Positions 47,701-53,265 of a DNA stretch of 64,000 nt are shown one piece after another. The stretch's first letter is position 1; each line of letters starts with the position of its first letter. Where the stretch lies: the NCBI RefSeq assembly GCF_963678975.1, contig NC_089281.1, forward strand, positions 30,417,249 to 30,481,248, in the 5' to 3' direction. Below the pieces are notes generated by a model that saw only the letters and a program-made list of their open reading frames with translations, was not told the origin of the DNA and did not search any database. The position numbers were made by a program, and so were the translations under genes. The stretch comes from Dysidea avara. Its lineage: Eukaryota > Porifera > Demospongiae > Dictyoceratida > Dysideidae.

Positions 47701-50700
47701 GTAGTCACTAGTATAGTGGTGTAGTCACTAGTATAGTGGTTACTGAATAAGTTGAAATGAACGTGAAAGTCCCATAGTGAGTCTACTACAAGTTCAAAAA
47801 CTAACCTGTGATGGCTCCACAACCCTTCTTTTGTTTTAAAGCCAAAGTACTGCCAAACTTGACTGCTTGCACCAGGAAGTGGAATTAGATCATAGATTAG
47901 ATTTACAAGTTTTAACGTGTTTGACTGCTCGGATGCCATTTTGACACAAGATTATTTCGTCACGTGTACTTAATTTAATATACCCAATACAGGTGATACC
48001 TAGACTTTCCTTTGCAATATCAAATCAGGTATCGATACTATCACAGTATCGCGCAGCTCTAGCTCCTGGTCTTCTCTATCAATGGTTCTATATTTATGAA
48101 CAGGAAATTTTCTGTGTCTATGAAAGAAAGTGTATTGTGTATAATTATAAGGTGATAGTGTTGTGCAGAAACTTGGACAACAAACTTAAGGCTTCAACTG
48201 GAGTTAATGGAAAAAGGCGTCTGGCTGCCTGCATGAGCAATAATTAGACTGACTCTATTCATGATGCTGCTACCCCTAAACTGCTGCTTCTGTGAAAAGA
48301 TCATTGGTCAGGTTGAAGTATGGACTCCCCTATCTTTAGAGAATAGTGAACCTTGAGAGCACCTTGTGCAGCTACTCTGTGACCGTGTGTGCAGTTTGCA
48401 CAGACCCCATCATTCTCTGAGCAACTTCTGGTGAACCCTAGTGGTGATTGTGAGCATACTTGCACTGCAGAGCTTCAAGGGTGTGTGCAATTCCCTGAAG
48501 ACTTGCTAATGACTGAAGCATGGTGTGAATGATGACAATGCTGTACCTGATGACTGAAACAAGGAGTAGATGATGACCATACTGTACATTTTGGTTAGCT
48601 TGTGTCCACGTTAAAGAGGCACAGTACACATTGTATTCCCAACAAACTTACAGCCACTTTGCAGTTTCTGGTGAAGTTCAGCACTCCTTGTAGAGTTACC
48701 AATGACATTTCGTACCTCATCAACAGAGGTTTGAGCAATTATTGGTGACCACTTTGTTAGCTGGTGATTTAATAATTGTGTTGAACAGCTTGTTACTGCA
48801 TAGAGGATTGCTACAACTTTAACCCACCAATTATTTGTAGCACAACTGAGATCAGCATATTCTTTATAGCATTACATTGAGCTTGCTATTCGCCAAAGTT
48901 TACCCCGGCCAAAGTTTTCCTCTATACGGTATGAGCTTTAGGATATCAAGGAACTACTAGGTTGGTAGTGTACCTGTTGGCAGTAAGCTGTTAGCGCTGA
49001 GGTTGCTGGTATGGGTTTGCTGAGCATAGGCTTTTAAGGCCAAATCCTGTTTATTACATGAAAAAATTGAAAACTTTAAAAGGGATTTTGACTCTCTCAC
49101 ATAGATTAATTTTACATGCTCCACTCATATTGAGAAAAGTCAAAATAGGGATTTGTGGTTTACATTATGACTACAATATTAGCTATACTATTATGATTGG
49201 CTCACCAGTGTACAGTAGCATAAATAATGTCAGAAGAGATACATAATATAGTTTGTGCAGAGTTTGTTGTTTATGGTATCCATTGCATGGGTATACCACG
49301 ATGAAATCTATGCTGTGGAATGTATGAATGCATATGGCTTCCCATGCACAATATGTACAAATTCCCACAAATTGCGATTCTGATTTCCTTGAATATGCTA
49401 GCATGGTACAGGGGTTAACAGCCAAGGAAACGCTTCCCTCAAAACTTTCCAGACAAAAAGAATTGGGTGGCCATGAAACTACTGTGGATGCACAATCATG
49501 TGACCCTCCAGTTGAAAGCACTGATCAATTCTCCTGCAATTATTGAGCCTTCATAACACATAACCAGTGGTAATACGGTGGGCAATTCCTTCGTGGCCAC
49601 TGTCATCTGATTGCTGGTTCCACCTTTACTTCTGCATTTGTCTAGCTACGCAGCTAAATGGCTTCCCACACTTCCCATTTAGCACGCTCCACCTCAACAA
49701 CTCTAAAGCTCTCGAATTCTGCCTTTTCTTGAGCTTGCACAGCTTCTCGCACCATTAATTCGCGCAGGGCCCGGGCTGGCACAAGTTTAGTTTCGAGTCT
49801 TTCATTGGCAGACTTAGCGTTCTCGAGTATTCATCAACCATGGAATGTGACTCATTAACTTGTTCACATGTCTGAATGAGCTGCCAATGGCATTCACCTC
49901 ATTTTCTCGAGTCTCATGGAGTGAAAGATTGATCATCGCAATTAACGGAACCCGGGAATGACGGAAAAAGAATGAGTACAAAAGAGGCACTGTAGGGGTA
50001 AAGATAAAATTACACTAATTAGATTCGCACCCCCATATATATAGGATTTGCGTACCCCTACACAAAATATCTCCTATATATAGAGGAGTGCTTGAACTGA
50101 AATAGCATACCCCTACGCCAAGCAGCACCCCTCTATACTATAGGAGAAATTTTGCGTAGGGTATGTAAAATGTCTCCCATATATTATAGGAGAAATTTTG
50201 TGCGCCCTACGCAAAATGTTTCTCATATATTATAGGAGAAATATTACGTAGAGTACACAAAATGTCTCCTATATAATACAGGAGAAATTTTCTGTAGGGT
50301 ATGCAAAATTTACTCAGTGTCCTCATCATACAGTACGATAGTACTGTATAGTAGGGACCACAAAGGTGTGGGTGTGTTCCATGAAAAAACATCACCCAAA
50401 AACCAGCCTCCCTCTTCCCAGGTGACGATGAGGCAGTATTGCTTGCACATGCACTACATACACAGCTAGATGATGTTTGCCATGAACTCTACGAATGTCT
50501 AGTGGAGAAGAAGTGATTGCAAGCTGAAGTAAGTGAGGGGAGTGCTGGCACAGAGGTAAAACAGTTGGAAACTGAGATACTGGAGCTCCCCCCGCCACCA
50601 TGCACAACAACATACTCACAAATGGAACTATCACTGGACCTTTTTTTGGGTGCCCATTATCTACACCCGTCACCAAGGATTAAACGTCTGTGGTTAAAAA

Positions 50701-52064
50701 GTTTCGAGTCTTCAGTGGCCCATTCAGTAGTGTCCAGTCAGTATTCGTAGGATCTCCTCCAGGTTCTACAGCAATCGCGGCAATCTGACCCTCTGGTTCT
50801 ACTTTTCCTTCTCTTCGGACAAGCCCCCAAAAGTGACGGAAGTCTGAACCAAACAATACTGCATGCACCAGGTCACTCTTATTAACACGAGCACACACAC
50901 ACACACCTCTACAATCACGTACACATATTTTATATTATAACAATTAAAATCAATAAATGTTATTGATACATCTGTATAACTTTCAATTACCTTGTACAGT
51001 GTTTTATTATTACTTTAGCCCTTTAATTTTGTATAAGACCTTGTTTTAAGGTTGGTCTTCAATATGAATTTACTAGAAGCCACATACTAACCTGTATACT
51101 AACCCGCATACGCTAAAAATTTTCCTTAGGTGTCCAAAAACTTCTGCAGAAACGGTCTGTTTTAAGAATAACTGAAAGTTCTGTGGTGGTTAGTAGCAAA
51201 ATTAAAGATTACTTGTCGAAAAACCTTGAAGGAAAGGTGATAAGAAGGTACGCTAAAATAGCCTGAAACCTTGGTTGGAATGTCACGATTTGTTCTGCAA
51301 GTCGTAGTTTCATAGCTACAATTCTGGAGATTCTTTACACAGTATCCCTATGAACCTGTCAATAATATATGCGTGCTTTGGCCCATTCTCACTGCTCACT
51401 TTCAAGATGTTAACGCAACACTCCATACTTTAACCAAGATTGGTCCTGAAGCATGGGGAGTTGTCCATAGCAATGTGAATGGGCTGATGCACGCATGCAC
51501 GCACACACACACACACATTATCGACAGGTTCATAGGGGGTACTGTGTAAGGAATCTCCATATTGTAGCTATGAAACTCAGACTTACAGAATTTGAACCAA
51601 GGTTTCTCATGAATTAAGGCTATATTAGCATACCTTCTTATCAATTTTCCTTTGAGATTTTTTGACAAGTAGTCCTCACTACTAACCACCCCAGAACTTT
51701 CAATTATTCTTAAAACCTTCTGTAAAGACCGTTTCTAATATATTTGCAGAAATTTTTGGATGTCCAGTCTCCTCAAGCAGGAAAATTTTTAGCGTATGCA
51801 GGTTAGTATGCAGCTTCTAGTAAATTTGTGGAATCCCTATAACCAACATTAGCCCAGTACAACACAACACATACCTTCTGAAATATTATTGATGTTGTCC
51901 AGTGCATTAGCTGCAGTCTTGAATGGCTGGAAGGCTAGCAGTGTAACTAACTGGCTAAATTGACTGAAATCTGGCACAGACTCTTGGACCATCTGCGACA
52001 CCCCATCAGCTCCGGATACCTTGAATATGGCGTATCCGGAAGCGTGCTCGAATAAGATCAACAT
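25438..52064 (-). CDS. NOP56: Nucleolar protein NOP56 (box C/D snoRNP core), 24.5-kb intron 1
   Basis: Core protein of box C/D snoRNPs, guiding rRNA 2'-O-methylation in the nucleolus. Exons, minus: 51875-52064, 27183-27380, 26571-26736, 26338-26525, 26143-26294, 25961-26061, 25690-25838, 25438-25643; 449 codons plus stop. Exon 1 encodes the NOP5NT start ([16 protein letters not shown] to NINNISE). It splices in phase 1 to exon 2 ([14 protein letters not shown]), matching the human NOP56 order ...VSEG-VVHEDLR. Later exons carry the coiled coil and Nop domain: [98 protein letters not shown]. The form [14 protein letters not shown] separates NOP56 from NOP58. The C-terminus is a KKKKKKK tail, shorter than in vertebrates. 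Intron 1 (27,381-51,874) dwarfs the other introns, which run from under 50 bp to about 450 bp, and is full of transposons. Confidence 0.93.
27381..29282 (-). other. NOP56 intron 1, 3' part: unremarkable AT-rich DNA
   Basis: No coding or clear inverted-repeat element is seen. Short ORFs (28346-28612, 29042-29278) lack any recognisable motif. Confidence 0.45.
29283..29575. mobile_element. Probable hAT-like MITE
   Basis: The left end GTCAGGGGTGGATCCAGA and the right end read inverted, GTCAGTGGCAGATACAGG, are imperfect inverted repeats of hAT style, with GGGGTTTCAGTCGAAACC near the right. An 8-bp target duplication was not clear. Confidence 0.45.
29576..30167. other. Intronic AT-rich stretch
   Basis: No supported feature. 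Confidence 0.4.
30168..30633. mobile_element. MITE with TATACGGC terminal inverted repeats
   Basis: The left end TATACGGCAAAACTTTCGAG (then GGGGAAAA) and the right end read inverted, TATACGGCGAAACTTTTGAG (then GGGGAAAA), give about 28 bp of TIR. GTTTTCC(C) phrases recur inside (30,236; 30,523; 30,568). Related terminal phrases occur at about 48,892-48,938 (GCCAAAGTTTTCCTCTATACGG). A TA-type duplication is plausible. Confidence 0.8.
31079..31244. mobile_element. Palindromic MITE family C, copy 2
   Basis: Begins TAAGTTTGATTAGGGG and ends ATGATCCCTAACTGAACTTG, as in the 10,308-10,504 copy; inner arms CTGAAGAT/ATCTTCAG and TGTCCACTAGT are shared. The right flank GTTTACTTTTTTGTAACATTAT also follows the partial copy at 36,690. 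Confidence 0.75.
31470..31880 (-). repeat. Dispersed repeat family B, inverted copy
   Basis: Inverse of 9,700-10,180: TACGTACCGCAGTATGCCAA against TTGGCATACCACAGTACGTA, and CTGTAGCCTTAGCCATTATT. It ends in GTCAGAAAAGCCCAAACCTT. Confidence 0.72.
32310..32556 (+). mobile_element. Candidate SINE with tRNA-like B box
   Basis: GCAGTTTGAATCCTGGGG (about 32,373) resembles a pol III B box (GGTTCGANTCC) followed by a T run. The presumed 3' end CACTGTAAAGTGTAATAAT (32,535 on) is echoed at 32,273-32,302 by TTGTAAAGTGTAATAATAATAATAA, as if an older copy's tail adjoins. The A box is not clear and no target duplication was found. Confidence 0.4.
32752..32817. repeat. (CTA)n then (ATA)n microsatellite
   Basis: About 15 CTA/TAC units, then a run of AATAATAATAAT. 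No other content. Confidence 0.9.
32818..34133. other. Intronic stretch with a possible eroded MITE
   Basis: GTGTTTACACTTGCC (32,940) and inverted-looking phrases (GGTCTAAACGTGTACCTAAACAG, 33,320) could be ends of an eroded element of about 390 bp. Nothing coding is seen. Confidence 0.3.
34134..34711. mobile_element. hAT MITE with 8-bp target duplication TCTACAAG
   Basis: Ends CAGTGGCGTAGCCAAGG and, inverted, CAGTGGCATAGCCAGCC. Direct repeats TCTACAAG flank it at 34,126-34,133 and 34,712-34,719. The 8-bp duplication and the CAGTGGCGTAGC terminus are hallmarks of hAT elements. The interior is non-coding, with a duplicated CACATCTGGAATA at about 34,404 and 34,430. Confidence 0.93.
34827..35090 (+). 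repeat. Dispersed repeat fragment (family D)
   Basis: The GAAATGGGCATGTCCACAGAGGTCTCGTCTCTGGGATAACTGGATCCTT region resembles 39,498-39,550 (GAAGTGGACACTCCCATACAGGTCCTGTTTCTGGTACAACCGGATCCTT). The 84-codon ORF across it has no known domain. Confidence 0.5.
35135..35603. mobile_element. MITE with 23-bp terminal inverted repeats
   Basis: TTACCGGGATTGGAAACAGA at the left and, inverted at the right, TTACCAGGATTGGAAACGGA. Inner arms also correspond (GTGTTTCGG../CCGAAACACGG..). The interior is non-coding. Confidence 0.83.
36565..36690. mobile_element. Palindromic MITE family C, half copy
   Basis: GGGATTAAATGTTCACTAGT (36,571 on), then TATCTGCAGGTGTAGG, CTCCCCTGTTTCC, CTATGACTCCTA matches the right half of the 10,308-10,504 element; the left half is absent. 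Confidence 0.7.
36990..37125. repeat. Palindromic element around GATATCATTGT...ACAATGATATC
   Basis: GGATGATATCATTGTCATTA and TAATAACAATGATATCACCC are inverted around CACTTGTCCTCGGCTCCGCCTCGGACTCGTG, with outer GTTATATCCCG / CGGGATATAAC. A GC-rich core in an AT-rich foldback. Confidence 0.75.
37309..37381. repeat. 23-bp tandem repeat, 3 copies
   Basis: The unit GTAGGTGTACAGCACTATTA+CTT is repeated three times with one substitution. Confidence 0.9.
37560..38225 (-). repeat. Dispersed repeat family B, copy 3, split by an insertion
   Basis: TCTTAGCCATTCTCAAGTTA and GGAAGTATTTCAGT before 37,768, then AAAGGCACTTCTGGGCCCCTAACTAACATGG after 38,068, line up with the continuous 31,660-31,850 copy (GGAAGCATTTCAGG...AAGGCACTTTTGGG). 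Confidence 0.7.
37769..38068. mobile_element. Harbinger/Tourist-like MITE, TSD TAA
   Basis: 300 bp with TIR GGCCATACCTATTTGAAAAG at the left and, inverted, GGCCATACCTATTTGAAAAA at the right, extending through TTGTTGCTCGGA (about 32 bp). TAA flanks both ends (37,766-37,768 and 38,069-38,071), the 3-bp TWA duplication typical of PIF/Harbinger. It interrupts repeat family B. The interior has CCGAAATGGCGGC and is non-coding. Confidence 0.9.
38952..39084. repeat. Compound TG microsatellite (TGTGTGTGTAGTGCG)n
   Basis: GTGTGTGTGTAGTGC repeats about six times with varying TG counts, ending in a pure TG run. Confidence 0.9.
39708..40103. mobile_element. MITE with GGACTTGCA terminal inverted repeats
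   Basis: GAGGACTTGCACACGTGA...GACATGTTTCGGGACA at the left is matched inverted at the right by GGGGACTTGCAACATGA...GCCATGTTTCGGGACA. The interior is non-coding. Confidence 0.75.
40356..40494. mobile_element. Small MITE, 139 bp
   Basis: TAGGTCCTGTTGGAAGCG (40,356-40,373) and CGCTTCCACAGGACCTA (40,478-40,494) are inverted ends with one mismatch and one gap. Confidence 0.8.
41739..41867. repeat. DIRS internal complementary region
   Basis: The first half is the inverse of the element's left end (ATGATTGCATGCCATTTGGA, AAGGTGAAGTCGAGCATATC). The second half is the inverse of the right end (CACCATTGATATGTGAGACT, GAGCCTTCTGAAATATAAA). The join AGCCATTTGGAA|TTTATATTTC represents the circle junction used in DIRS replication. 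Confidence 0.88.
41914..42330 (-). pseudogene. DIRS tyrosine recombinase, C-terminal part
   Basis: [29 protein letters not shown]...[20 protein letters not shown] carries the HxxR (HSVR) and Tyr (FYYRP) catalytic signatures. It would integrate the circular cDNA. Upstream, sequence to about 42,330 seems to continue the recombinase in another frame; a frameshift is likely. Confidence 0.8.
42316..43172 (-). pseudogene. DIRS RNase H and following DIRS-specific domain
   Basis: [15 protein letters not shown] begins RNase H, and [17 protein letters not shown] with [13 protein letters not shown] continues it in the next frame. [39 protein letters not shown] and [13 protein letters not shown] mark the DIRS-specific region between RNase H and recombinase. 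At least two frame changes (about 43,030 and 42,800). Confidence 0.85.
43227..44483 (-). pseudogene. DIRS reverse transcriptase
   Basis: The ORF at 44,483-43,926 ends with [20 protein letters not shown], the RT entry. The next ORF (43,904-43,227) gives [36 protein letters not shown], the active-site box [12 protein letters not shown] (YxDD) and [10 protein letters not shown] stop or frameshift at about 43,926 separates the halves. Confidence 0.88.
44490..45785 (-). pseudogene. DIRS Gag-like ORF1, interrupted by a hAT element
   Basis: Starts [18 protein letters not shown] at 45,785, followed by an acidic, low-complexity region (DDPEAG) and [16 protein letters not shown]; a frame change near 45,340 leads to [19 protein letters not shown]. 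The hAT insertion at 44,637-45,083 splits it. With one duplication copy removed the frame runs on into [18 protein letters not shown] and the end [11 protein letters not shown] Gag role is inferred from position. Confidence 0.7.
44637..45083. mobile_element. hAT MITE inside the DIRS gag, TSD GTTCCCTG
   Basis: TIR TAGGGCTGAGCGATACT at the left and, inverted, TAGGGCTGAGCGATACT at the right, identical over 17 bp. GTTCCCTG is duplicated at 44,629-44,636 and 45,084-45,091. The interior has (GTATCGTGAACTATTCA)2 near 44,987-45,030 and ATCGATATTGCGATATTTT. Confidence 0.95.
46206..46389. mobile_element. Third hAT-type MITE inside the right end of the outer hAT
   Basis: TAGTGCTGAGTGATAGTAA at the left and, inverted, TAGGGCTGAGCAATACT at the right. 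The flanks GTATCGCC (46,198-46,205) and GTATTGCC (46,390-46,397) differ by one base. It lies within the terminal repeat of the outer element; TAGTATTGCTCAGCCC is itself duplicated at the right end, so the exact end has an alternative near 46,371. Confidence 0.65.
46436..46683. repeat. Two short tandem arrays (about 23 bp and 14 bp units)
   Basis: TGTTCTATTA(C/G)GGTAGTTGA recurs three times at 46,436-46,495. GGTCCCAACTCATT is repeated almost seven times at 46,589-46,683. Confidence 0.88.
47080..47475. mobile_element. MITE with TAGTGATGCA terminal inverted repeats
   Basis: TAGTGATGCACTGATACC at the left and, inverted, TAGTGATGCACCGATACC at the right. The interior repeats GATACCGATC and CCGATACAAGTCCGATACCA. 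CCTCC lies next to both ends, but an 8-bp duplication is not convincing. Confidence 0.8.
47641..47740. repeat. 20-bp tandem repeat, exactly 5 copies
   Basis: The unit GTAGTCACTAGTATAGTGGT is repeated head to tail five times with one variant base in the first copy. Confidence 0.95.
47780..47939 (-). pseudogene. BED-type zinc finger start of a hAT/ZBED-like ORF
   Basis: A minus-strand ORF opens [20 protein letters not shown] and has [15 protein letters not shown], the characteristic S-x-VW-x-YFG-F start of BED fingers in ZBED/hAT proteins. The Cys and His ligands do not follow; the sequence runs into the 20-bp array. Probably an exon-like fragment of a transposase. Confidence 0.45.
48023..50020. 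other. Intronic repeat debris without supported gene
   Basis: GTATCGATACTATCACAGTATCGCGCAGCTCTA at about 48,030 is a hAT-family end remnant. 48,890-48,938 holds ends related to the 30,168 MITE. ORFs at 49,058-49,758 show no known motif. Confidence 0.4.
50024..50310. repeat. Array of about five self-complementary units (TCTCCTATATATTATAGGAGA)
   Basis: A unit of about 48-50 bp, TATAGGAGAAATTTTGCGTA + GGGTATG(C/T)AAAATGTCTCC(T/C)ATATAT, recurs about five times. TCTCC..ATATAT..GGAGA forms a hairpin, and ATTTTGCGTAGGG / CCCTACGCAAAAT gives a second overlapping palindrome between units. The sequence alternates between two mutually exclusive foldings. Confidence 0.75.
50420..50690 (+). other. Unidentified possible exon fragment
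   Basis: The plus frame reads [30 protein letters not shown], a stop, then [21 protein letters not shown] and LELPPPPC. The amphipathic, coding-like composition is unusual for this intron, but the family is not recognised and there is an in-frame stop. Confidence 0.25.
51067..51826. mobile_element. Large foldback element, about 300-bp arms
   Basis: Left arm about 51,067-51,370 and right arm about 51,522-51,826 are inverted copies at moderate divergence. Pairs include AATTTACTAGAAGC / GCTTCTAGTAAATT, GCATACGCTAAAAATTTTCC / GGAAAATTTTTAGCGTATGC and CTATGAACCTGTC / GACAGGTTCATAG. The spacer contains GCACGCATGCACGCACACACA. It ends 49 bp from the NOP56 exon 1 boundary. Confidence 0.85.
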
Positions 52065-52437
52065 ACCCTACAATGTACAACACGTGCACATCACAATACA
52101 CGACTGAACCACGAAAAACACGATATGCATTTGTCTCCCATACCATCTCCAAGTCCAGATCAGTCCACTGTCAACCTCTACTGTTTATTCAAGCACGTGG
52201 CACCAGTTCTAGATCACGTGATTGACGTGGCACGAGACAATTTGCTGGCTTTCGTGACACTGCGAGAGACTGGGTCACACTGTGAGAGACTGAATTGTGA
52301 GTTAACTAATTACTACGTTGTGTTATATTAACAATGCTATTAAGTGAAGTGAATTCGTACAGTACGTCTCTGAAGATTCTAATCAATATCTAATTAAAGC
52401 CCACCTAGAAATGTGCTTGTATGTTCCTTGTAGCAAG
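52065..52437. promoter_or_regulatory. Bidirectional NOP56/PSMD8 promoter with three CACGTG boxes
   Basis: 373 bp separate the divergent start codons of NOP56 (minus) and PSMD8 (plus). CACGTG occurs at 52,081-52,086, 52,194-52,199 and 52,215-52,220, with GACGTGG nearby. CACGTG is the consensus for Myc/Max and related bHLH factors, which control nucleolar genes such as NOP56 in other animals. No TATA box is evident. A shared promoter is inferred from geometry. Confidence 0.65.
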
Positions 52438-53265
52438 ATGGAGTCTGAAATATTTTCAAAAGCTGCCAACCTTCGTAGTAGTTTACTGAGCGCGTGGAAG
52501 GCTAATCCACGCCAGTTAGACAAGATTGAAGAAATTCTTAACGAACTGAAGCCACTCCTGTTACAACTACATTACCTACCTTATGCTGGGGAACCTACAC
52601 CTGACGAGGCGTATTTACTGTTAGCAAGGGACGTGTTAGAAATTGGTGCTTTGTGGAGTATTGAGAAAGAAAATGATGTGCTATTTGAGAGGTACATGTC
52701 CCAACTAAAATCCTATTATTATGACTACAAGAATATATTGAAGGAGTCAATGTACACGTACAACTTACTAGGACTGAACTTGCTACACTTGCTGGCACAG
52801 AATAGGCTGGCTGAGTTCCATACTGAACTTGAACTATTGCCAGTTGAGAAGTTTTCTGACGAAAAAGTATCAAATGTTTACATCAGTTACCCAGTGTCAC
52901 TGGAACAATACTTAATGGAGGGTAGTTACCATAAAGTGTTTCTATCTAAGGATTCTTTGCCTGCTCCTAATTATCGTTTCTTTGTTAATGTCTTGATGGA
53001 AACAATCCGAGAGGAGATTGCTACATGTGCCGAAACTGCTTATGATAAGATATCAGTGACTGAGGCAGCTAAGGTGCTAGGGCTTGATACACAGGAACAA
53101 TTGGATGCTTTTCAGGCCAAGAAGCAGTGGAGGTTGGAAGAAACTGGGCAGTTTTTTGTGTTCAGTAGTGGTGACAAACAAGCCGAGGAAGCTCACTTTA
53201 TTAAGAGTGGTCCATTAATCCTGCAGACACTACACTATGCTAAAGAATTAGAGAAGATAGTCTAA
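52438..53265 (+). CDS. PSMD8: 26S proteasome regulatory subunit RPN12/PSMD8
   Basis: 275-residue non-ATPase subunit of the 19S lid, needed for lid completion and assembly of the 26S proteasome. Conserved blocks in order: LLARDVLEIGALWSI (about residue 60), FERYMSQLKSYYYDYK, LLGLNLLHLLAQNRLAEFHTELE, NVYISYPVSLEQYLMEGSYHKVF (about 145-165), FFVNVLMETIREEIATCAETAYDKI, and a winged-helix end with TEAAKVLG and ILQTLHYAKELEKIV. These match the CSN8/PSMD8/EIF3K-type PCI family. The ATG at 52,438 (ESEIFSKAANL) is preferred over the upstream ATG at 52,411, whose extra nine residues are not conserved. It is one uninterrupted exon, unlike its neighbours. Confidence 0.96.
   Translation: MESEIFSKAANLRSSLLSAWKANPRQLDKIEEILNELKPLLLQLHYLPYAGEPTPDEAYLLLARDVLEIGALWSIEKENDVLFERYMSQLKSYYYDYKNILKESMYTYNLLGLNLLHLLAQNRLAEFHTELELLPVEKFSDEKVSNVYISYPVSLEQYLMEGSYHKVFLSKDSLPAPNYRFFVNVLMETIREEIATCAETAYDKISVTEAAKVLGLDTQEQLDAFQAKKQWRLEETGQFFVFSSGDKQAEEAHFIKSGPLILQTLHYAKELEKIV

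Noticed and set aside
47641..47740. Evenly spaced repeat that might look like a CRISPR array
   Set aside because: Units are head to tail with no spacers, in a eukaryotic intron. The same applies to 46,589-46,683 and 63,677-63,795.
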